DNA from: Benincasa hispida
Taxonomy: Eukaryota; Streptophyta; Magnoliopsida; Cucurbitales; Cucurbitaceae
Assembly: GCF_009727055.1 (NCBI RefSeq)
Contig: NC_052350.1
Location: 22,554,613-22,618,612 of the forward strand
Length of the DNA stretch: 64,000 nt
Direction: 5' to 3'
A model generated the notes under the pieces. It did not search any database and was not told where the DNA came from. It was given only the letters and a program-made list of their open reading frames with translations. The position numbers and the translations under genes are program-made. Positions 28,637 to 41,675 of the stretch are shown here, one piece after another; position 1 is the stretch's first letter, and each line of letters opens with the position of its first letter.

Positions 28637-29004
28637 GGGTTTGTTTGGTTCAATTTGAAAAAAAACCATTTTGAAAAAAGTTGGAATATATTTGACAATT
28701 ACTCAAAATAACTTAAATTAGTTTATAAAATAAATTGGTTTGAGAGAAATACTTGAAATCAACTTTTAGGAAAATGTTTTTTAAATTATTCAATGTTTGA
28801 TAGTCGTCCTTTATACTAATTTGATATGAATAGATTCACTCTAGTATATAGCAAACCAAACAAACTTATATATATATAAAAATATTTTAGAGAAAGTGTA
28901 ATAAAACATGAGTATTTTTATTTTAAACAATTTATATCAAAAGTGTTTAAATGAAAATTATATTTTAAAAAATACTTTTTTTCAAGTCAATCTAAGCAGA
29001 TCCG
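28637..29004. repeat. 368-bp MITE-like element
   Basis: Imperfect terminal inverted repeats of about 28 bp: start GGGTTTGTTTGGTTCAATTT; end, read in reverse complement, CGGATCTGCTTAGATTGACT. AT-rich interior, no coding sequence, no clear target duplication. Confidence 0.5.
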
Positions 29005-29359
29005 AAGTACATATACTTTCACTCAGTTTTTTTTATTATATTTTAAAAAGTTCCTAAAATAGAAGCAAAAATTTAAAAACTAAAGACGTACAAATTAATT
29101 CTTAAAAAGATTTCCCCCAAAAAAAAATTTAGCTAAATATTCAATGGTATTATAAAGAAAAAAGTCAAATAATACTTTTGATTTATCCTTTTTTGTTTTC
29201 AATTAGCACAAGAACTACATAGATGCGGTGCGAACATTCGACCTTTATTATCCGTTTGGTTTATGAAAATAAGAGGTGAGAATGAAAAATGATATTCTAT
29301 CACCATATTTGCTACACGTTCTTAACCTTGAGAATAAAAATATCTTATTCCAAGTTATT

Positions 29360-29410
29360 TCATATTTCCATCCATGGAGGCTTGTCATATTCTCATCCAT
29401 GGAGGCTTTT
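29360..29410. repeat. 25-bp tandem duplication
   Basis: TCATATT then TCCATCCATGGAGGCTT type unit repeated twice back to back (29360-29384 and 29385-29410), with small differences. Confidence 0.85.
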
Positions 29411-30529
29411 CATAACCACACAAATAGATGTGTTTTCTCCATTTCTATTTATTTCTCTCTCTCTTATTTTTTATCTTTTCATTTTATTTGTTTTTCTTCT
29501 TGGTTGATATTGATTAATTTATTTAATTTTTATAAATATGTTTAAATTAAATTTATAATTGACATATATAATTAATTTTATTAATAATAATTCTAATATA
29601 ATAATTTATTCTATTATTATGTATTAATATGAAAAACTATAATATTTTTTTTTTAAAATATGAATAATCATAATTATATTTACTTAAATCCCTTTTTATT
29701 GGTAATATTATTTAATAAAATTATCAATTAGTCTTTAAAAAGTATTAATCAATTAACTAATAATAAAATAAGTTAATTTTTTCAATTAAACAATTTTGTA
29801 CATTTGTACTTCTAGTTTTAATCTATAATCATAGTTATTTTTTAAAAAATTGAAAACATTATTTGATGATTCAAAATCAACTTCTTTTGTATATATAAGA
29901 CTTATAATTGACATTAAACAAATAGTTAATTAACTCTTCAATTACCAATATTTTTAATAAAAATGACAATATAAATATGCAATAAAAAATTTGATTGATA
30001 ATCAATATATTAAAAAGGGCGTGTGAGTAAATTTAGTTAAATTTTAATGACTTAAAATTTATTTCATAACTTAATATATTCAAATAAATTAACAAAAGAA
30101 AATTAATTATTGAAATTAAATATTATTAATTTTATACTTTATAATTGCATAAAAAAGTATAATATATTCTTAGACATTCTATTTTCATTCCAATACATAA
30201 CCACACAATCATTTTTTGTTCTTAGACATATTATTCCACATTTAGAAACCTTAATCTAAGTGGCTCCTTAGAGATGAACGTCATGTCAATTATCATTGAG
30301 CTAATCTCATTTTGTGTACAAATTTTTAAGCATTTTTTAAATTTTGGAGGTGGGATTATATAGGTACTTTAAAACTTTTAAAGCCAAATCATTTTTTTTC
30401 TCGAATCCAGGATTTATTTGGGTTAAGGTACCAAAACAAATGAAAGCCACCATTTTTTAATCTCAATTCCAATTATCAATCAAAATATGTACAACACACT
30501 AAAAAGAGTTATATTAAATTTTGAAATGT

Positions 30530-32084
30530 CGTGACTAAATATAGACTAGTCTCATTATATAACGCCGTTCATAGTTGAGTCTTACATTTCACCAGGATGA
30601 TCATGGATGACATGACTTAAATCCTGAGTGAGTTGTGAATTCTTACCTATGAGCGCGGTCCTTTGATTTGTATGGATGAGAGTGGTCAGATTACTGTCTC
30701 AACAAGCCTATCATTTTGAGATTCGTCTTATTGGGGAGCTGAGAATACAACTACACAAGACGAAATTCACTCCTTCCTCGAGGTTGGGTAAGTAGATGAA
30801 TTGCTTTCTTAAGGGCTGATTCAGGGGCTCGAACAATGTGGTGTCACACCCCCTCTTGGTTCAAGAGGGGTTTGGTCATAGTTGGACTATGATTAATTTT
30901 TCATTAGAGGGATCGGTGGTACTTAAGGAGTTAAATATAACTACAGAGGAAAAATAGTAATTTTGGCCTAGCTGTACTTACAAGAAATTTGTGAAGGGTC
31001 ATCATGCTGTTGATTGGTTATATCCAATAAACACAAAAATATATCTGTAGTGCGAAGAGTACAACTATCGGTCTTTAATGAAATGATCGACAGTTAATAA
31101 ACTAATTATTCAAGTACCATTAGAGCTTCAATCTACATGTCTACAAGTCCACTCTGTAGCTCAATAGGGATTTAAATGAGAATCAATTTTGAATTAATTT
31201 AAATTGTTCAAATTAATTGAGGGAATTAATTATATGTGATATAATTAATTTAATTTAATTATAAATGATATAATTACTATAATGTACTTGATACATTATA
31301 AAGTTTATTTAAGATGAAATAAATATTTTAATATGATTCAAATATTAATTATATGAATTGGATTCAAATAATTAAATTCAATATAAATGAGATTTATATT
31401 AAATATCATTGTTGAGAGAATTAAATCTATAGGTTGTATGTGATACAATATTAAACCATAGATTATATGTTATATATGATATAACATATAGTTATATACA
31501 TATATATACATATAATAAGTTAGTTATATATATATTAAAATTATAATTAATTTATTTTAATTTGGAATTTTGTTTAGGAAGGGAAATAACTTCTATCCCC
31601 TATTCTCTCTCAACTTACATTGTGTGAATGGGTGGTTGGGATTGATTTTTCTTCTTCTTCGTTGATAAAGAAGAGTATGATGGCAGTACATAATAGGTTC
31701 TGAGAAAAAAATTCTCAATCTCTCCTCTCTCAATTCTCCTTTTCCACTCCAAAAACCACAGAACCCTCAAACTTCTGCGATTCTCATCCCAGAGAATACA
31801 AAAGGCTCTAATTGATGTTGTCCAAATTAGGGTTTCCAGTTCGTGGCCATTTTGGTTTAAATTTTGATCGTGATTGTTTCAAATCGAAGAGGATTTCACG
31901 TGAAGAAAAAAAATCTTCAAGGGTTAGTTCCCCTTTATCTCTATTTTCTCGTTTGCATATTAGCATGTTGTAATTAAATTAATGCATAATGTTTCTATTT
32001 AATTTTTTGTAATTCATGATTCTATAAAATTGGAAGTTGGGTCCGATCCCTGCTTCCACTCATAAACCTTAACTGGTTCCTTCA
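30530..32084 (+). repeat. Long-LTR Copia LTR, 3' portion
   Basis: Collinear with the LTRs at 35340-36803 and 59300-60719: TTATATAACGCCGTTC, TTACATTTCACCAGGATGA, CACACCCCCTCTTGG, and a final GGTTCCTTCA at 32084. The first ~400 bp of the LTR and any internal region are missing. Confidence 0.85.
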
Positions 32085-32173
32085 GTTCTTTCATAACTTC
32101 CTCAAGGTAATTTAGCTCAAGAAGACGGAAGTGAATATAGTAATGAGTCTATGACAAGCCCTTGGATTCCATA
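32085..32173. other. Unassigned 89-bp spacer between LTR fragments
   Basis: Does not match the LTR, leader or pol sequences elsewhere in the window by eye. On the - strand it can be read through LEEVMKEL for a short stretch. I do not recognise it. Confidence 0.4.
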
Positions 32174-32467
32174 TGTTGGGATTGGTGTTCTAATTCTCTT
32201 GGTGGTCTCGTAGTTTGTAAACATTTTGTACACACATTATTATCAATAAAATAAATGTTATTTTATAAACATTTACTCAAATCCAATAAACTAAAATCCT
32301 TGGTTATTTCATGTAACTTGAGCATGTATGTGAGACATACAAGTGGATCATGCCTTAGGTAATAACCTAAATGGTCTGTAGTATAAGGATAAAGGAGGGA
32401 TACTTTATCCTGATAACACTACGGATATGGCCCGCTTTGTAGATGTTACAAGTGTTGTAAAGTGCTA
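32174..32467 (+). repeat. Long-LTR Copia LTR, 5' portion
   Basis: Begins TGTTGGGATTGGTG and follows the LTR start of the long-LTR family through GTTGTAAAGTGCTA, where it stops abruptly. Confidence 0.8.
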
Positions 32468-32759
32468 GGTTGAATAAGCACAAACTTTTTACTATCAACA
32501 ATCTGAGTTTTGAAGAACTTTACAAGCCATTTTATAGGTCAAATGGTCGTGGATAGACCAAGAAACTCAAAAGTCTTTCAAATATAATTAATTGCAAATT
32601 GTAGAAAATAACACCTAGAAACTTGAAACTTAATTGCATACTAAATTATAAGTCAAAATGAAAAACTAGGAATGTAGAAAGTCTTCAAATTGCCTTAAAT
32701 ATCCCCTCTAGAAGGCGGCAAAGTAGTTATGCACGTTTGACAAGGTTTTACATCACATT

Positions 32760-33111
32760 AACCATGCAGTGCACACTTGACAAATTTTCTTCACAAAATC
32801 TGCACACTTTTTTTGACCACCTTGCCATCATCCAAACTATAGAAATTTTCCTGTACCATCTTCATGCCATTCTCTTCTTGGTTCATTGAACTAACTTTAT
32901 ACAAAACTTTGGTCTGAAAATTATTTGTCAGTTCTTGTGAATTTACTAGTTTTTGAAGATGTAGTGTGAATGCCTCTTGAATCTTCTTTGCCTTGCTTCT
33001 TGTAATTGGTCCTTTAGGTACATGCAATGGTTCAAAGGTTGAATTCATATCAGGAAGCATGTTACATGCATTGAAAGTATGCAATAAGGAGTTATAATAT
33101 ATAGTATGCAT
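32760..33111 (-). pseudogene. Gypsy pol C-terminal fragment
   Basis: A 106-codon frame (33111-32791, - strand) includes PKGPITRSKAKKIQEAFTLH followed by LQKLVN, a pattern I associate with the extreme C-terminus of Ty3/Gypsy polyproteins in plants. No RT, RNase H or integrase is attached. It lies between two LTR fragments and is a scrap. The surrounding 32468-32759 and 33112-33285 show no recognisable coding sequence. Confidence 0.65.
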
Positions 33112-33285
33112 GTTTAGGGTTTCAATTATTTTAATATAAGTGTTATATTAAATCATGAAACATCTTATGTTTGTTATGAATGTAAATCATGTCTGAAGTT
33201 TTATAAGTTGTTATAAAATTGGGTTAGACATTTAAAATCAATAACAAAGATAAGTTGCATGCTGACGTAGGTTTATCACTTGTTT

Positions 33286-33470
33286 TAATAATTAAAATAG
33301 GTTGTTATCTTATAAAACTTGGGTTACAAACTCAAGGCATATAATTATGTATAAGGCTAGGAGTACTTAAGTTGACGGTCTACGGAACACCCCAACCTGG
33401 GGATTATGGCCGAATAATTTAAATTTTAAAACTGGTTTATCACCTAGATATCATAGATTAAATCCAAATA
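33286..33470 (+). repeat. Copia leader fragment
   Basis: AGGAGTACTTAAGTTGACGG, then ACCCCAACCTGGG, corresponds to the leader block AGGTACTTAAGTCGATGG..ACCCCTACCTAGG at 38265-38310. Confidence 0.55.
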
Positions 33471-34392
33471 TAATCCAAATATAAACGTTCAAATTCGAAT
33501 TAAGGGAATTAGTAGTTATATGTGATATAATTACGTGTTTATTTGTGGAACTAAACGAAATTAGATAATCGATTAATTTTTAAATATAATTTAAATGTTA
33601 ATTTCATGAATAGAGATTCATGGTAGTGAAATTGGTGTTTAATTAATTTAATGTTTGATATTAAATTAATGAAATTAATAAAATTATATAATTAATAAGT
33701 ATGCAAAGCGATAATGGACGCATCTTGAACCAATCAGATACATTTTTCATTCACCCAACTTGACTGAATCGAGCTNAATTAATTTTTGGTAAAAATAAAC
33801 ATTTTTCAGTTTAATTAAAGAATTAAAACTAAAAAATTATTTTGATTTTGAAATTTGATTTCAAAATTAAAAGAAAAATAGAATTTGAAAAAACCACAAA
33901 AGTGGGATTTTCCCACTTTGGGTTTAAACACCTTATTCATTACTCCACTTAACCCCACTCAAATTATTGAGGTAGAAGGTGTGGATTAAGTGTGCAATCT
34001 GATTGCATGTATTCATGGTACAAAATTGAAGCTCTAATGCAGGATAAAAGGCATGCAAACTGTGGTTTTTCTGCTAAGATTTGAGGTTGAAGAAAGGTTC
34101 TTCAGCTAAGTGAAAAACTATTAACTTTCTTATTTAAAATTCCCTTGATTCAGCTTGTTTTTTGGTCCCACAACTCAACCTAAGGCTCTTAGAGGATAGT
34201 AGGGAAGATTTTCTAGTGGTCGACCAGTGGAGGAGTAGATTGCAGCTAAATTTAAAGGAAGAAGGAGATCTTCACAGGTATTTCTGAAACCGTTTTTCAT
34301 TTGATGGACATGCTTAAGTTGAAACTAAAATTGATGAATTAGAGTGCTTAATGATTATGTTTTCTTTTGCTGCATATTTGTTGAAAATAACA
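33471..34392 (+). repeat. Third-family LTR, 3' half
   Basis: Matches the second half of the solo LTR at 6787-8700 (AAGGGAATTAGTA, GTGTTTAATTAATTTAATG, AAAGTGGGATTTTCCCAC, GAGGATAGTAGGGAAG) and ends GAAAATAACA. One ambiguous base (n) is at 33776. It abuts a - strand Copia RNase H with no primer site between, so it is not the 5' LTR of that pol. Confidence 0.75.
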
Positions 34393-34931
34393 TGTGCATC
34401 TTATAAAGATCAAATCCTTAGAACCATACACGAGCATATAGTCTTTCATTCTTCGATGGTACTTGAGGATGTTTTTAACGACAGTCAAGTGATCAAATCC
34501 TGAATTAGACTGATATTTACTAACTATCCCTACTGCATAGCAGATGTCAAGTCTAGTACATAAACATCGCATACATCAGACTACCAATAGCCAATGCATA
34601 GAGGATCAATCTCATTTCTTAAATCTCTTGAGGTGTCTTAGGACACTATTCCTAAGATAAAATAACTCCATGCCTGAAAGCGAGTAAACCACTATTGGAG
34701 TTCTGCATCGAAAACTTGACAAGCATCTTGTCAATGTATGGTGCCTGAGACAGGGCTAACGTTTTGTTCTTTCAATCCTTAAAGATCTTAATGTCCAGAG
34801 CAAATCTTTCATTTGGAATTGGATTGCTAGCCAATTTTTAATTTTAGTCAGTAGACCTACATTATTCCCAATGAGTAGGATATCATCCACATACAACACA
34901 AGAAAAGCTACTGAACTACTCTTGTAAACAC
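34393..34931 (-). pseudogene. Copia RNase H and RT C-terminal part (- strand element, left piece)
   Basis: Read on the - strand from 34931: VYK, then LVLYVDDILLI (YVDD box intact, about 34872-34905), RT thumb/connection, then the RNase H region with RLDICYAVGIVSKYQSNSGF and LKYHRRMKDYMLVYG (34572-34348 frame). Stops and frameshifts are present. It continues at 60725 after a 25.8-kb insertion. Cut at 34392 by an LTR of another family. Confidence 0.85.
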
Positions 34932-36803
34932 TGTTGGGGTTGATGCCCTAAATCTCGTAGGGTCCTATAGTTTGTAAACATTGTTGAACAAACTCATTAT
35001 GCAGTTAATAAAATATTTGATATTCATTGTCTATAAAATATATGATATTTTAGTTGCATTAACCACAAACCAATAAACTAACATCCAAGGTTATCTTTAT
35101 AACTTAAACATGTATGTAGAGACATACGAGTGGATCATGTTTAAGTGATAACCTAAATGGTATGTAGTAGATGGATAAGGCTGGGTACCTTATCCTTGTG
35201 ATACTAAAGTATGACCCCTTTTTGTAGGTGTTACAATTGTTGTAAAGTGCTACAAATGATATGATCTTGATCATTCATGTATTAGACGTGCGAATGAGGA
35301 TATTCTATACAAAGGAGTTTGTATAATACTAGACCACGAAATATTTAGTCTCATTATATAATACCGTTCATAATAGAGACTTACATTTCACCAGGATGAC
35401 CATAAGTAACATGATCTGAATCTTAAATGAGTCATGAACTCTTGTTTATGAGGGCGGTCCTTTGATTTATATGGGTGAGAGTGACTAGATCGTCGACTCA
35501 ACAAGCCTACCATTTTGGAGATTTGTCTGATTGAGGAGTTGAGAACATAGCTACATAAGATGGAATTCACTCCTTCCCTAAGACAGGGGTAAGTAGATAA
35601 ACTGCTCCCCTAAAGGCTGATTTTCGATCTTGAACAATGTGGCATCACACCCTCTCCTGGCTTGAGAGGGGTTTAGTCATAGTAGGACTATGATATATTG
35701 TTTGATAGAGGGACCAGTGGTACTTAAAGAGTTAGATGTAACTATAGGAGAAAAACGATAATTTGACCCAACTGTACTTATGAGCAATTTTTGAAGGGTC
35801 ATCGTATTGTTGATTGGTTATACCCAATGGACACGGAAATATATCTGTAGTATGATGGTGAATAATGTAATTAAAGAGTTTAATTAATTATTCATGTACC
35901 ATTGGAGCTTCAAGCTACAGGTCCATGAGGTCAATTTGGTAGCTCAATAGTATTTAGTTGAGAATCAATTTTTGGGTTAATTTGAATTGTTCAAATTAAT
36001 AGATGGATTTAATTATATATGATATAATTAAATTGTTTCAATTATATGTAATAGAATTATCATAATGTATTTGATACATTATAGCTTGATGAGAGGAAAT
36101 AAATATTTGAATGAGATTCAAATATATTTTCTATGAATGAGATTCATAGTTGTTAAATTTAATATAAATGAGATATATATTAAATTCCATATAATAAAGA
36201 AAAGAAACTATAGTTTATAGTGTATGTGATACAATATTAAAACTATAGGTTATATGTTATATTTGATAAGGAAGGGAGTTACAACTCCCTTCCCCATCTT
36301 TTCTCTCCACCCATATTAGTGAGGTGGTTATTTTTAATGGTAAGAAGATTAAAAAGAAAAATAATTTTTCTTCTTCTTGTATGTTGTTAGTGTTGAACGA
36401 TTGAGAGAAAGAAATTATAGAAGTGTTCTATGAGTTTGTCTTGAGAGTTCTCAATCTTCCTCCTCCATACTAAACCTTTTCCTCTTAACCAAAATAGTCA
36501 GAGCCCACCACTCCTAGGTTCTCACACTGAGAATACCAAGGTTTCATTGTGGTAGTGTCCAGGTTGTGTTCGAGGTTATCTTGAAGAAGGTCTTCAAGAA
36601 GTTGGTGATTTTGTTCGAAGGAGAATCGTGAAGAAAAGGTTCTACAAAGGTGATGTTTCTTAAAACCTTTTCTTGTAAAGCATGTTGTAATTTAGTCTTT
36701 AAATGCATATCTTATTGTCTGTTTACTGTAAACTTTGTATTCAATAATTAATGAAATTGTCGATCCGCTTCCGCTCAAGGTTCTCCTCATACGAATTCCT
36801 TCA
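34932..36803 (+). repeat. 5' LTR (1872 bp)
   Basis: Starts TGTTGGGGTTGATGCCC and ends ACGAATTCCTTCA. Partner of the split 3' LTR 47438-48007 / 59300-60719. Confidence 0.92.
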
Positions 36804-36805
36804 AT

Positions 36806-36817
36806 TAGTATCAGAGC
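36806..36817 (+). other. Primer binding site, tRNA-iMet type
   Basis: TAGTATCAGAGC, one base off the canonical TGGTATCAGAGC, lies 2 bp after the LTR end. Confidence 0.85.
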
Positions 36818-39207
36818 CAGATTGTAGGTTTCTGATTCCAAATTCCATTCTTGTATTGAATTTGTTTTACAGTAATGATGGGTTTTATAATCTACACTCT
36901 ATTTATGTGATGAATGGTTGCGGATGGATTTGTTGATGGATGTTTTCGGGAGAGAACTCTCTATTTAAGGCTTTCTGTTGTTTACAAATTTGGTTTGTAA
37001 GGGCCCCTGCATTTTTTGGGTATTACATTGCAATCGAGTCTGAAATTTTTTAATTTGAGTCACTGGTGATGTTCTGGAGGCTCCAAAGAAGGGTTGCAGA
37101 GCGTTGTATCGAAGGAGAAGACAAAACAGAGGTTCTAGATCATGTAGCTACAGCTAAATGATCAGGTAGCTTTTGTTATGCAATCGTGTAGAATTTGCTA
37201 CATGATCGTGTAGCATTTGCTAAACGATCACAATGCTACGCGTCCATGTAGAGTTTGCTACACAACCGTGTGGTGTTTGCTACAAATCGCGTAGGCGCTC
37301 GCTGAAAGATTACATGGTTCATTGGATGCGCAAGGTGTTCTTTGAAAGACTATCATGCTCATCGCATAGTCATTAGCTATGCCATTGCATAATCTTTCAT
37401 ACTCGACACGTGTTCTTTTGCTACACGATCAGCTGCAAGGTGTTTTTGAAAGGCAGTTCGGTTCGAGTAATTTTAGACCCGGTTCACCTGTTCCGAACCG
37501 ATTGACTCAGATTTTTGTAATAGTTAGCCTTTTTTTTTCCTCTTTCAGAGTCCTATCTCGGTCCATCAACTTTTTGTATAAATATACATGCAATGTATGT
37601 TTTATATTATATGTCATAATGTATGTCATATAGTTTTAAAACCCACCATAGGTTATGCATTTATTTCCATGCATTATATTATAAATGTTATAATATATGA
37701 GAATATGCATGATTTAAATTACACAAAGCATGCCCATACATCATATAGTATAAGTGTTATAGTATATGTACGCATACATTATAGCATATTCATGCATCAT
37801 TTATATTATAAGTGTTGTAATATATTGTTGAATGGTTATATGGAATGTATGCTATAGCATGATTCATTACTTAGTTATATAAATATTATATATTAGTAAT
37901 GAATGAACATTGCACGAAGCGTGACATTACCTTAGGTTAATTTATAAATGTTATAATTAACTTATGTATGTCTAGCATGCAATGGTTAGTTTTTAACTGT
38001 TTCATTTACTTATAATTGTTATAATTAAATGAAATTAGAATTAAAATCAATAAAAAAGAGTTGCATGTAAACCTTAGGCTATAATTATTTTTTAAAATTG
38101 TTTTAAAATATGATTAAGATAGACCTAAGATCAAATTTCTAATGAGAATAGAAATCTAAGTTTAATCTTTTAAATCAGTTTAATAGGATTAAATTGATTC
38201 TTAATAAAAGATTTGTAACAAATATATTTATAAAGGACCTTTTGTCTAAGGTGGGTTCTGGCTAGGCTGAGGTACTTAAGTCGATGGAACGTCACACCCC
38301 TACCTAGGAACCTACTTGGAAAGGTGAATTAGATAGATTTGTTACATGCATGCAAGTTTGATGAAAGTCTATTAAAAAGTTTAATGAGACTTAAATCAAA
38401 ATTGTTTAGTTATCAAAGAAAAGAGTTGTTTTTGAGCAAATTAAACAAACAGTTAGATAAAATTAGTAGTAGGATTTTTCTAAGTTAATTAACCCTAGGT
38501 AGAACACTCAGTGGGAGGAAAATGGGGTATATGATACTTTAATTTTTCCTCTACACGTTTCTCCTTAAAAGTTCACACCATGAGATCTACTTTCAGCCTC
38601 GAGGCACCATGGGTGTCCCCCTATGGGTGAAATTTGGGTAGGTCAATATCAAAAGGTGAATGGAGAGAGTTTTTATAGTAAGTGGGAGCGGGGCGTGTGA
38701 CAACACATCCCTCGGTCTCTCTCATTAGGTCGAATAAAGTTTCATACATCACCTCGTGGCATCGTGGGTGTCCCCCCTAAAGGATGGTTGTATTGCATGA
38801 TGCTTTATTTGATCTCTAGAAATGGATAGGGTTGCTTTAGTTTTATGTTTCAATCGGCTTTCTCCTACAGTTGGCTCATTGGGGTGAAACTCTAGAACCT
38901 AAAATGAGGGGTTACACTTACACAAAATTGTTAAGGATGTTCACAAATTCTGGACCGAATAATGGTGACTATTAGTTATAGTGACAAGGAGTTATTTCTG
39001 TCTAATGGTTGAGAATGTCTCATTTCAGTGAAGGGCATTTGATCACCCTACGAGGACTTTTGTCCTACCTCACTGAAGCATCATTGCAAAATAGATGTCA
39101 TTTAGGGTACGCTAGACTATTTTGCTAAAAAATGATTGGTTTTCTTATAAGTGGTTTTAATGCAAGTAGACTAAAATTAGTTTGTTCTTTTTAAAAAATT
39201 CTTTAAA
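36818..39207 (+). other. Untranslated leader with CGATC-type motif cluster
   Basis: 2.4 kb before gag. At 37140-37450 it carries repeated GCTA(C/A)A(C)GATC(G) motifs (for example GCTACATGATCGTGTAGC and GCTAAACGATCAC). A TATGTCATAATGTATG-rich AT segment follows, then blocks shared with the other leaders. Short frames here (37379-37857) look incidental. Confidence 0.7.
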
Positions 39208-39947
39208 ATGGCTACCGTTACACTTAGTTTACTAGCTACCAATAAATTAACGGGCGAAAACTACGCTAGTTGGAAAAACATAATCAATGTTATTCTCATC
39301 ATCGATGACCTTTGCTTTATCCTGATAGAGGTGTGTCATCCCCTTCCACCTCTCAATGCTCCTCGAAACGTTCGAGAAGCATGTGAGCGTTGGACAAGAG
39401 CAAACGAAAAGACCCGAGCATATATCTTGGCAAGCCTTATGAAGTCTTGGCCAAGAAGTATGAGCCCATACTCACAGCCCAAGAAATCATGGAGTCCCTG
39501 AGGGGAATGTTCGAACAACTGTCTGCACAGCTCAAACACGACGTTCTCAAGTACATCTTCAATGCCCGTATGCAAAAAGGGGCATCTATTCGAGAAAACG
39601 TTCTCAACATGATGATCCACTTCAATGTGGCGGAGATGAACGGGTCAAGCATCAATGAGGCCAGCCAGGTTAGCATAATATTGAAATTTTTACCTGAAAG
39701 TATCCTGCACTTCCGTAGCAAGGCTGTTCTGCACAGGATTGACTACAACTTGACTACCCTACTCAACAAGCTACAGACCTTTCAATCCTTATTGAAAAGA
39801 AAGGAGAAGAAGGATGAAGAAAATGTTGCATCATCTTCTAAAAAGTTCCACAAAGATTCGACCTTTGGAACTAAGTCTGTACCTTCTTCCTCCGGCACCA
39901 AAATGTGGAAGAAGAAGAAGGGTGGAAAGGGAAGGCCGTTAACCTAG
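39208..39947 (+). pseudogene. Copia gag, frameshifted
   Basis: ATG 39208 begins MATVTLSLLATNKLTGENYA, then SWKNIINVILIIDD, the retrotransposon gag N-terminal domain, open to 39501. The homologous reading moves to another frame at about 39436 (GKPYEVLAKKYEPILTAQEI, then MESLRGMFEQ) and runs to 39947. That second frame contains the UBN2-type core HFNVAEMNGSSINEASQV and a Lys-rich tail. After it, a decayed zinc knuckle (CFHYNQDRH then a stop instead of Trp) is at about 39998-40040. One base lost near 39436 explains the shift. Gag would form the virus-like particle. Confidence 0.88.
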
Positions 39948-40079
39948 TAGTTGTTGCACCAAGTGGTAGACAACCCATCAAGGCTAACAAAGAAAAATGT
40001 TTCCATTACAACCAAGATAGGCACTGAAAGAGGAACTGCCATAGATATTTGGCAGAAAAGAAGAAGACAAAACAAGGTA

Positions 40080-40154
40080 AATATGATTTACTCGTGTTCG
40101 AAACTTGTTTAGTGGAGAATAATGATTCTGCCTGGATTATTGACTCTGGGCCAT
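40080..40154 (+). pseudogene. Copia protease start, cut by insertion
   Basis: Reads LLVFETCLVENNDSAWIIDSG up to the catalytic Asp-Ser-Gly (two parts: LLVFETCLVENN, DSAWIIDSG) and is interrupted right there by the - strand Gypsy-type element. The remainder (NHVCSSF) resumes at 44766. Confidence 0.85.
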
Positions 40155-41639
40155 TGATGGGAGGAAAATATATAATGCATGTCTTATGCTATGCGTTGAT
40201 CTCCATGCGTCGATGATCATGCGTTGAACTGAAGAATATGCGTTAATTGTGTATGCGATGATCATTCGTTCCTATCACAAGTTTTCTTGCTTTCTCGCCA
40301 AGTATAACGAGATCGCAAGTTTCTCCGGGTGATCTGAGGTCGAATTCAGGACTTGTAGCTAAATTTTACGAAGCAATGCGTTTGAGGCGATGAATAAAAG
40401 AAAAAGGAAGTTAAAAGACTATGCGCTACTCCTACTCCTAACTAAATAGATTGAGCAATGGAAGTGTGACTATGAGAATTGATAGAGACGCGGCAACTGT
40501 TAATGCGTAATAAGATGCATGGAAAAATAAATAGAATGGTGGAGGGGATAAATTCACCGCATCATTAAGCTTGATCGCAAGGGTAATCCCAGCTCACCAC
40601 ACTAACGTGCCGCACACCTCTCGGTGGTCAGTCGCATGCTTATATCTCTATAACGCATGGTTGTGTTGAACATAAGATTATTCCTATCTCTAGTGCCACT
40701 ACTCGTGCAACGTACACCTCTCGGTGGTTTGCTACATGCTTCATATCTCTATGATGCATGATTGAGTATGCGATAATGCTTGTGATCTTACTTAGTTCGT
40801 TGCAATGAAAATAAGTGATGATAGAGAAGAAGATAATGAAGATGGTGTCGAAGGAAATAAAGAGATGCATTGATTACAAAATATATTAATGTCTTAAGCT
40901 AAAATGTATAATACAGAGATAAGAAGAGAGATGGAGGGCTAGATGTAGGCAATCTCTTGCTTCAGTCAGATATATATTAAGGTTGCCGGTGGTGCCATGG
41001 ATGGGTGGTGGAGTAGTCTCTCTCGAGCTCTATTTCTGGCAAAGCTCCGACCGTCACTCGGAATGGGTTGAAGGAATGAAAAACTCTCAAAGAATGTCTT
41101 GCTCATGCTTTCATCTATGATCATAAGGATCTGCCTTAAAGCAGAATCTCGGATACCTTGAATTTGGGCTTTAAGGCTCTATTTATAAAGCTCAAACGTT
41201 GGCAGCATTGGTGGTCCCACTCTAAAACACTGCCACTTTCGACACAGTAGGTGAAATATCAACATCATCTTTCGATACTCCCAAGGTATGTGTTCATGCT
41301 TGTTTTCCGAAGTACCATCACATTCCACCAACCTTGCAATCACCCTTCTATCATGGTTATTACTCTGTAGCCGCAACATCTATGCGATGAACGCATGCAA
41401 TCAATAGCCGCAACATCCATGCGATGAACGTATGCGATCAACTCCTGCAATAGCTACAAAAATAGACATGTTGACGCTGAATAATGCATAATATTGGGTT
41501 AGCAGAGATTTTCAGTGCTGATTGACATAAACTCACTTTTCACATGAATTCTTAGTATTATCAATGCATATTCTACTTGTTAGCCCTCATAATTCTAAAT
41601 AAAAGTCTACAATAGCTTGTATTTCTACCAGCTATTACA
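40155..41639 (-). repeat. 3' LTR of - strand LARD-like element
   Basis: Plus-strand TGATGGGAGG...CTATTACA. Pairs with 43196-44765. No coding sequence; the short frames at 40640-40870 and 41179-41379 lie in repeat DNA. Confidence 0.9.
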
Positions 41640-41675
41640 CCCCCAAACTTAGAATCATGCTTGTCCTCAAGCATG
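41640..41675 (-). other. Polypurine tract and hairpin, - strand
   Basis: Read on the - strand: stem CATGCTTG / CAAGCATG (8 bp, loop AGGA, 41656-41675), then ATTCTAAGTTTGGGGGTG ending at the LTR. Same order as at 14216-14252. Confidence 0.75.

Larger units (their letters stand above)
28411..30529. other. Intergenic AT-rich DNA after the reductase
   Basis: No gene seen. Holds the reductase 3' UTR, a MITE-like repeat (28637-29004), a short tandem duplication (29360-29410) and AT-rich sequence with poly-A/T runs. The 89- and 72-codon frames at 29276-29545 are low-complexity and unlikely to be genes. Confidence 0.5.

Noticed and set aside
29276..29545. 89-codon Phe/Tyr/Ser-rich frame resembling a small membrane protein
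   Set aside because: Low-complexity AT-rich sequence with a tandem duplication; no start context, no neighbours and a decoy frame in another register.
29248..30240. A ~1-kb MITE or hAT-like element suggested by CCGTTTGGTTTATG and a loosely inverted end near 30200
   Set aside because: The terminal similarity is weak and no target duplication was found.
36751..36936. 61-codon frame spanning an LTR end
   Set aside because: It crosses the LTR boundary and primer binding site, so it is chance.
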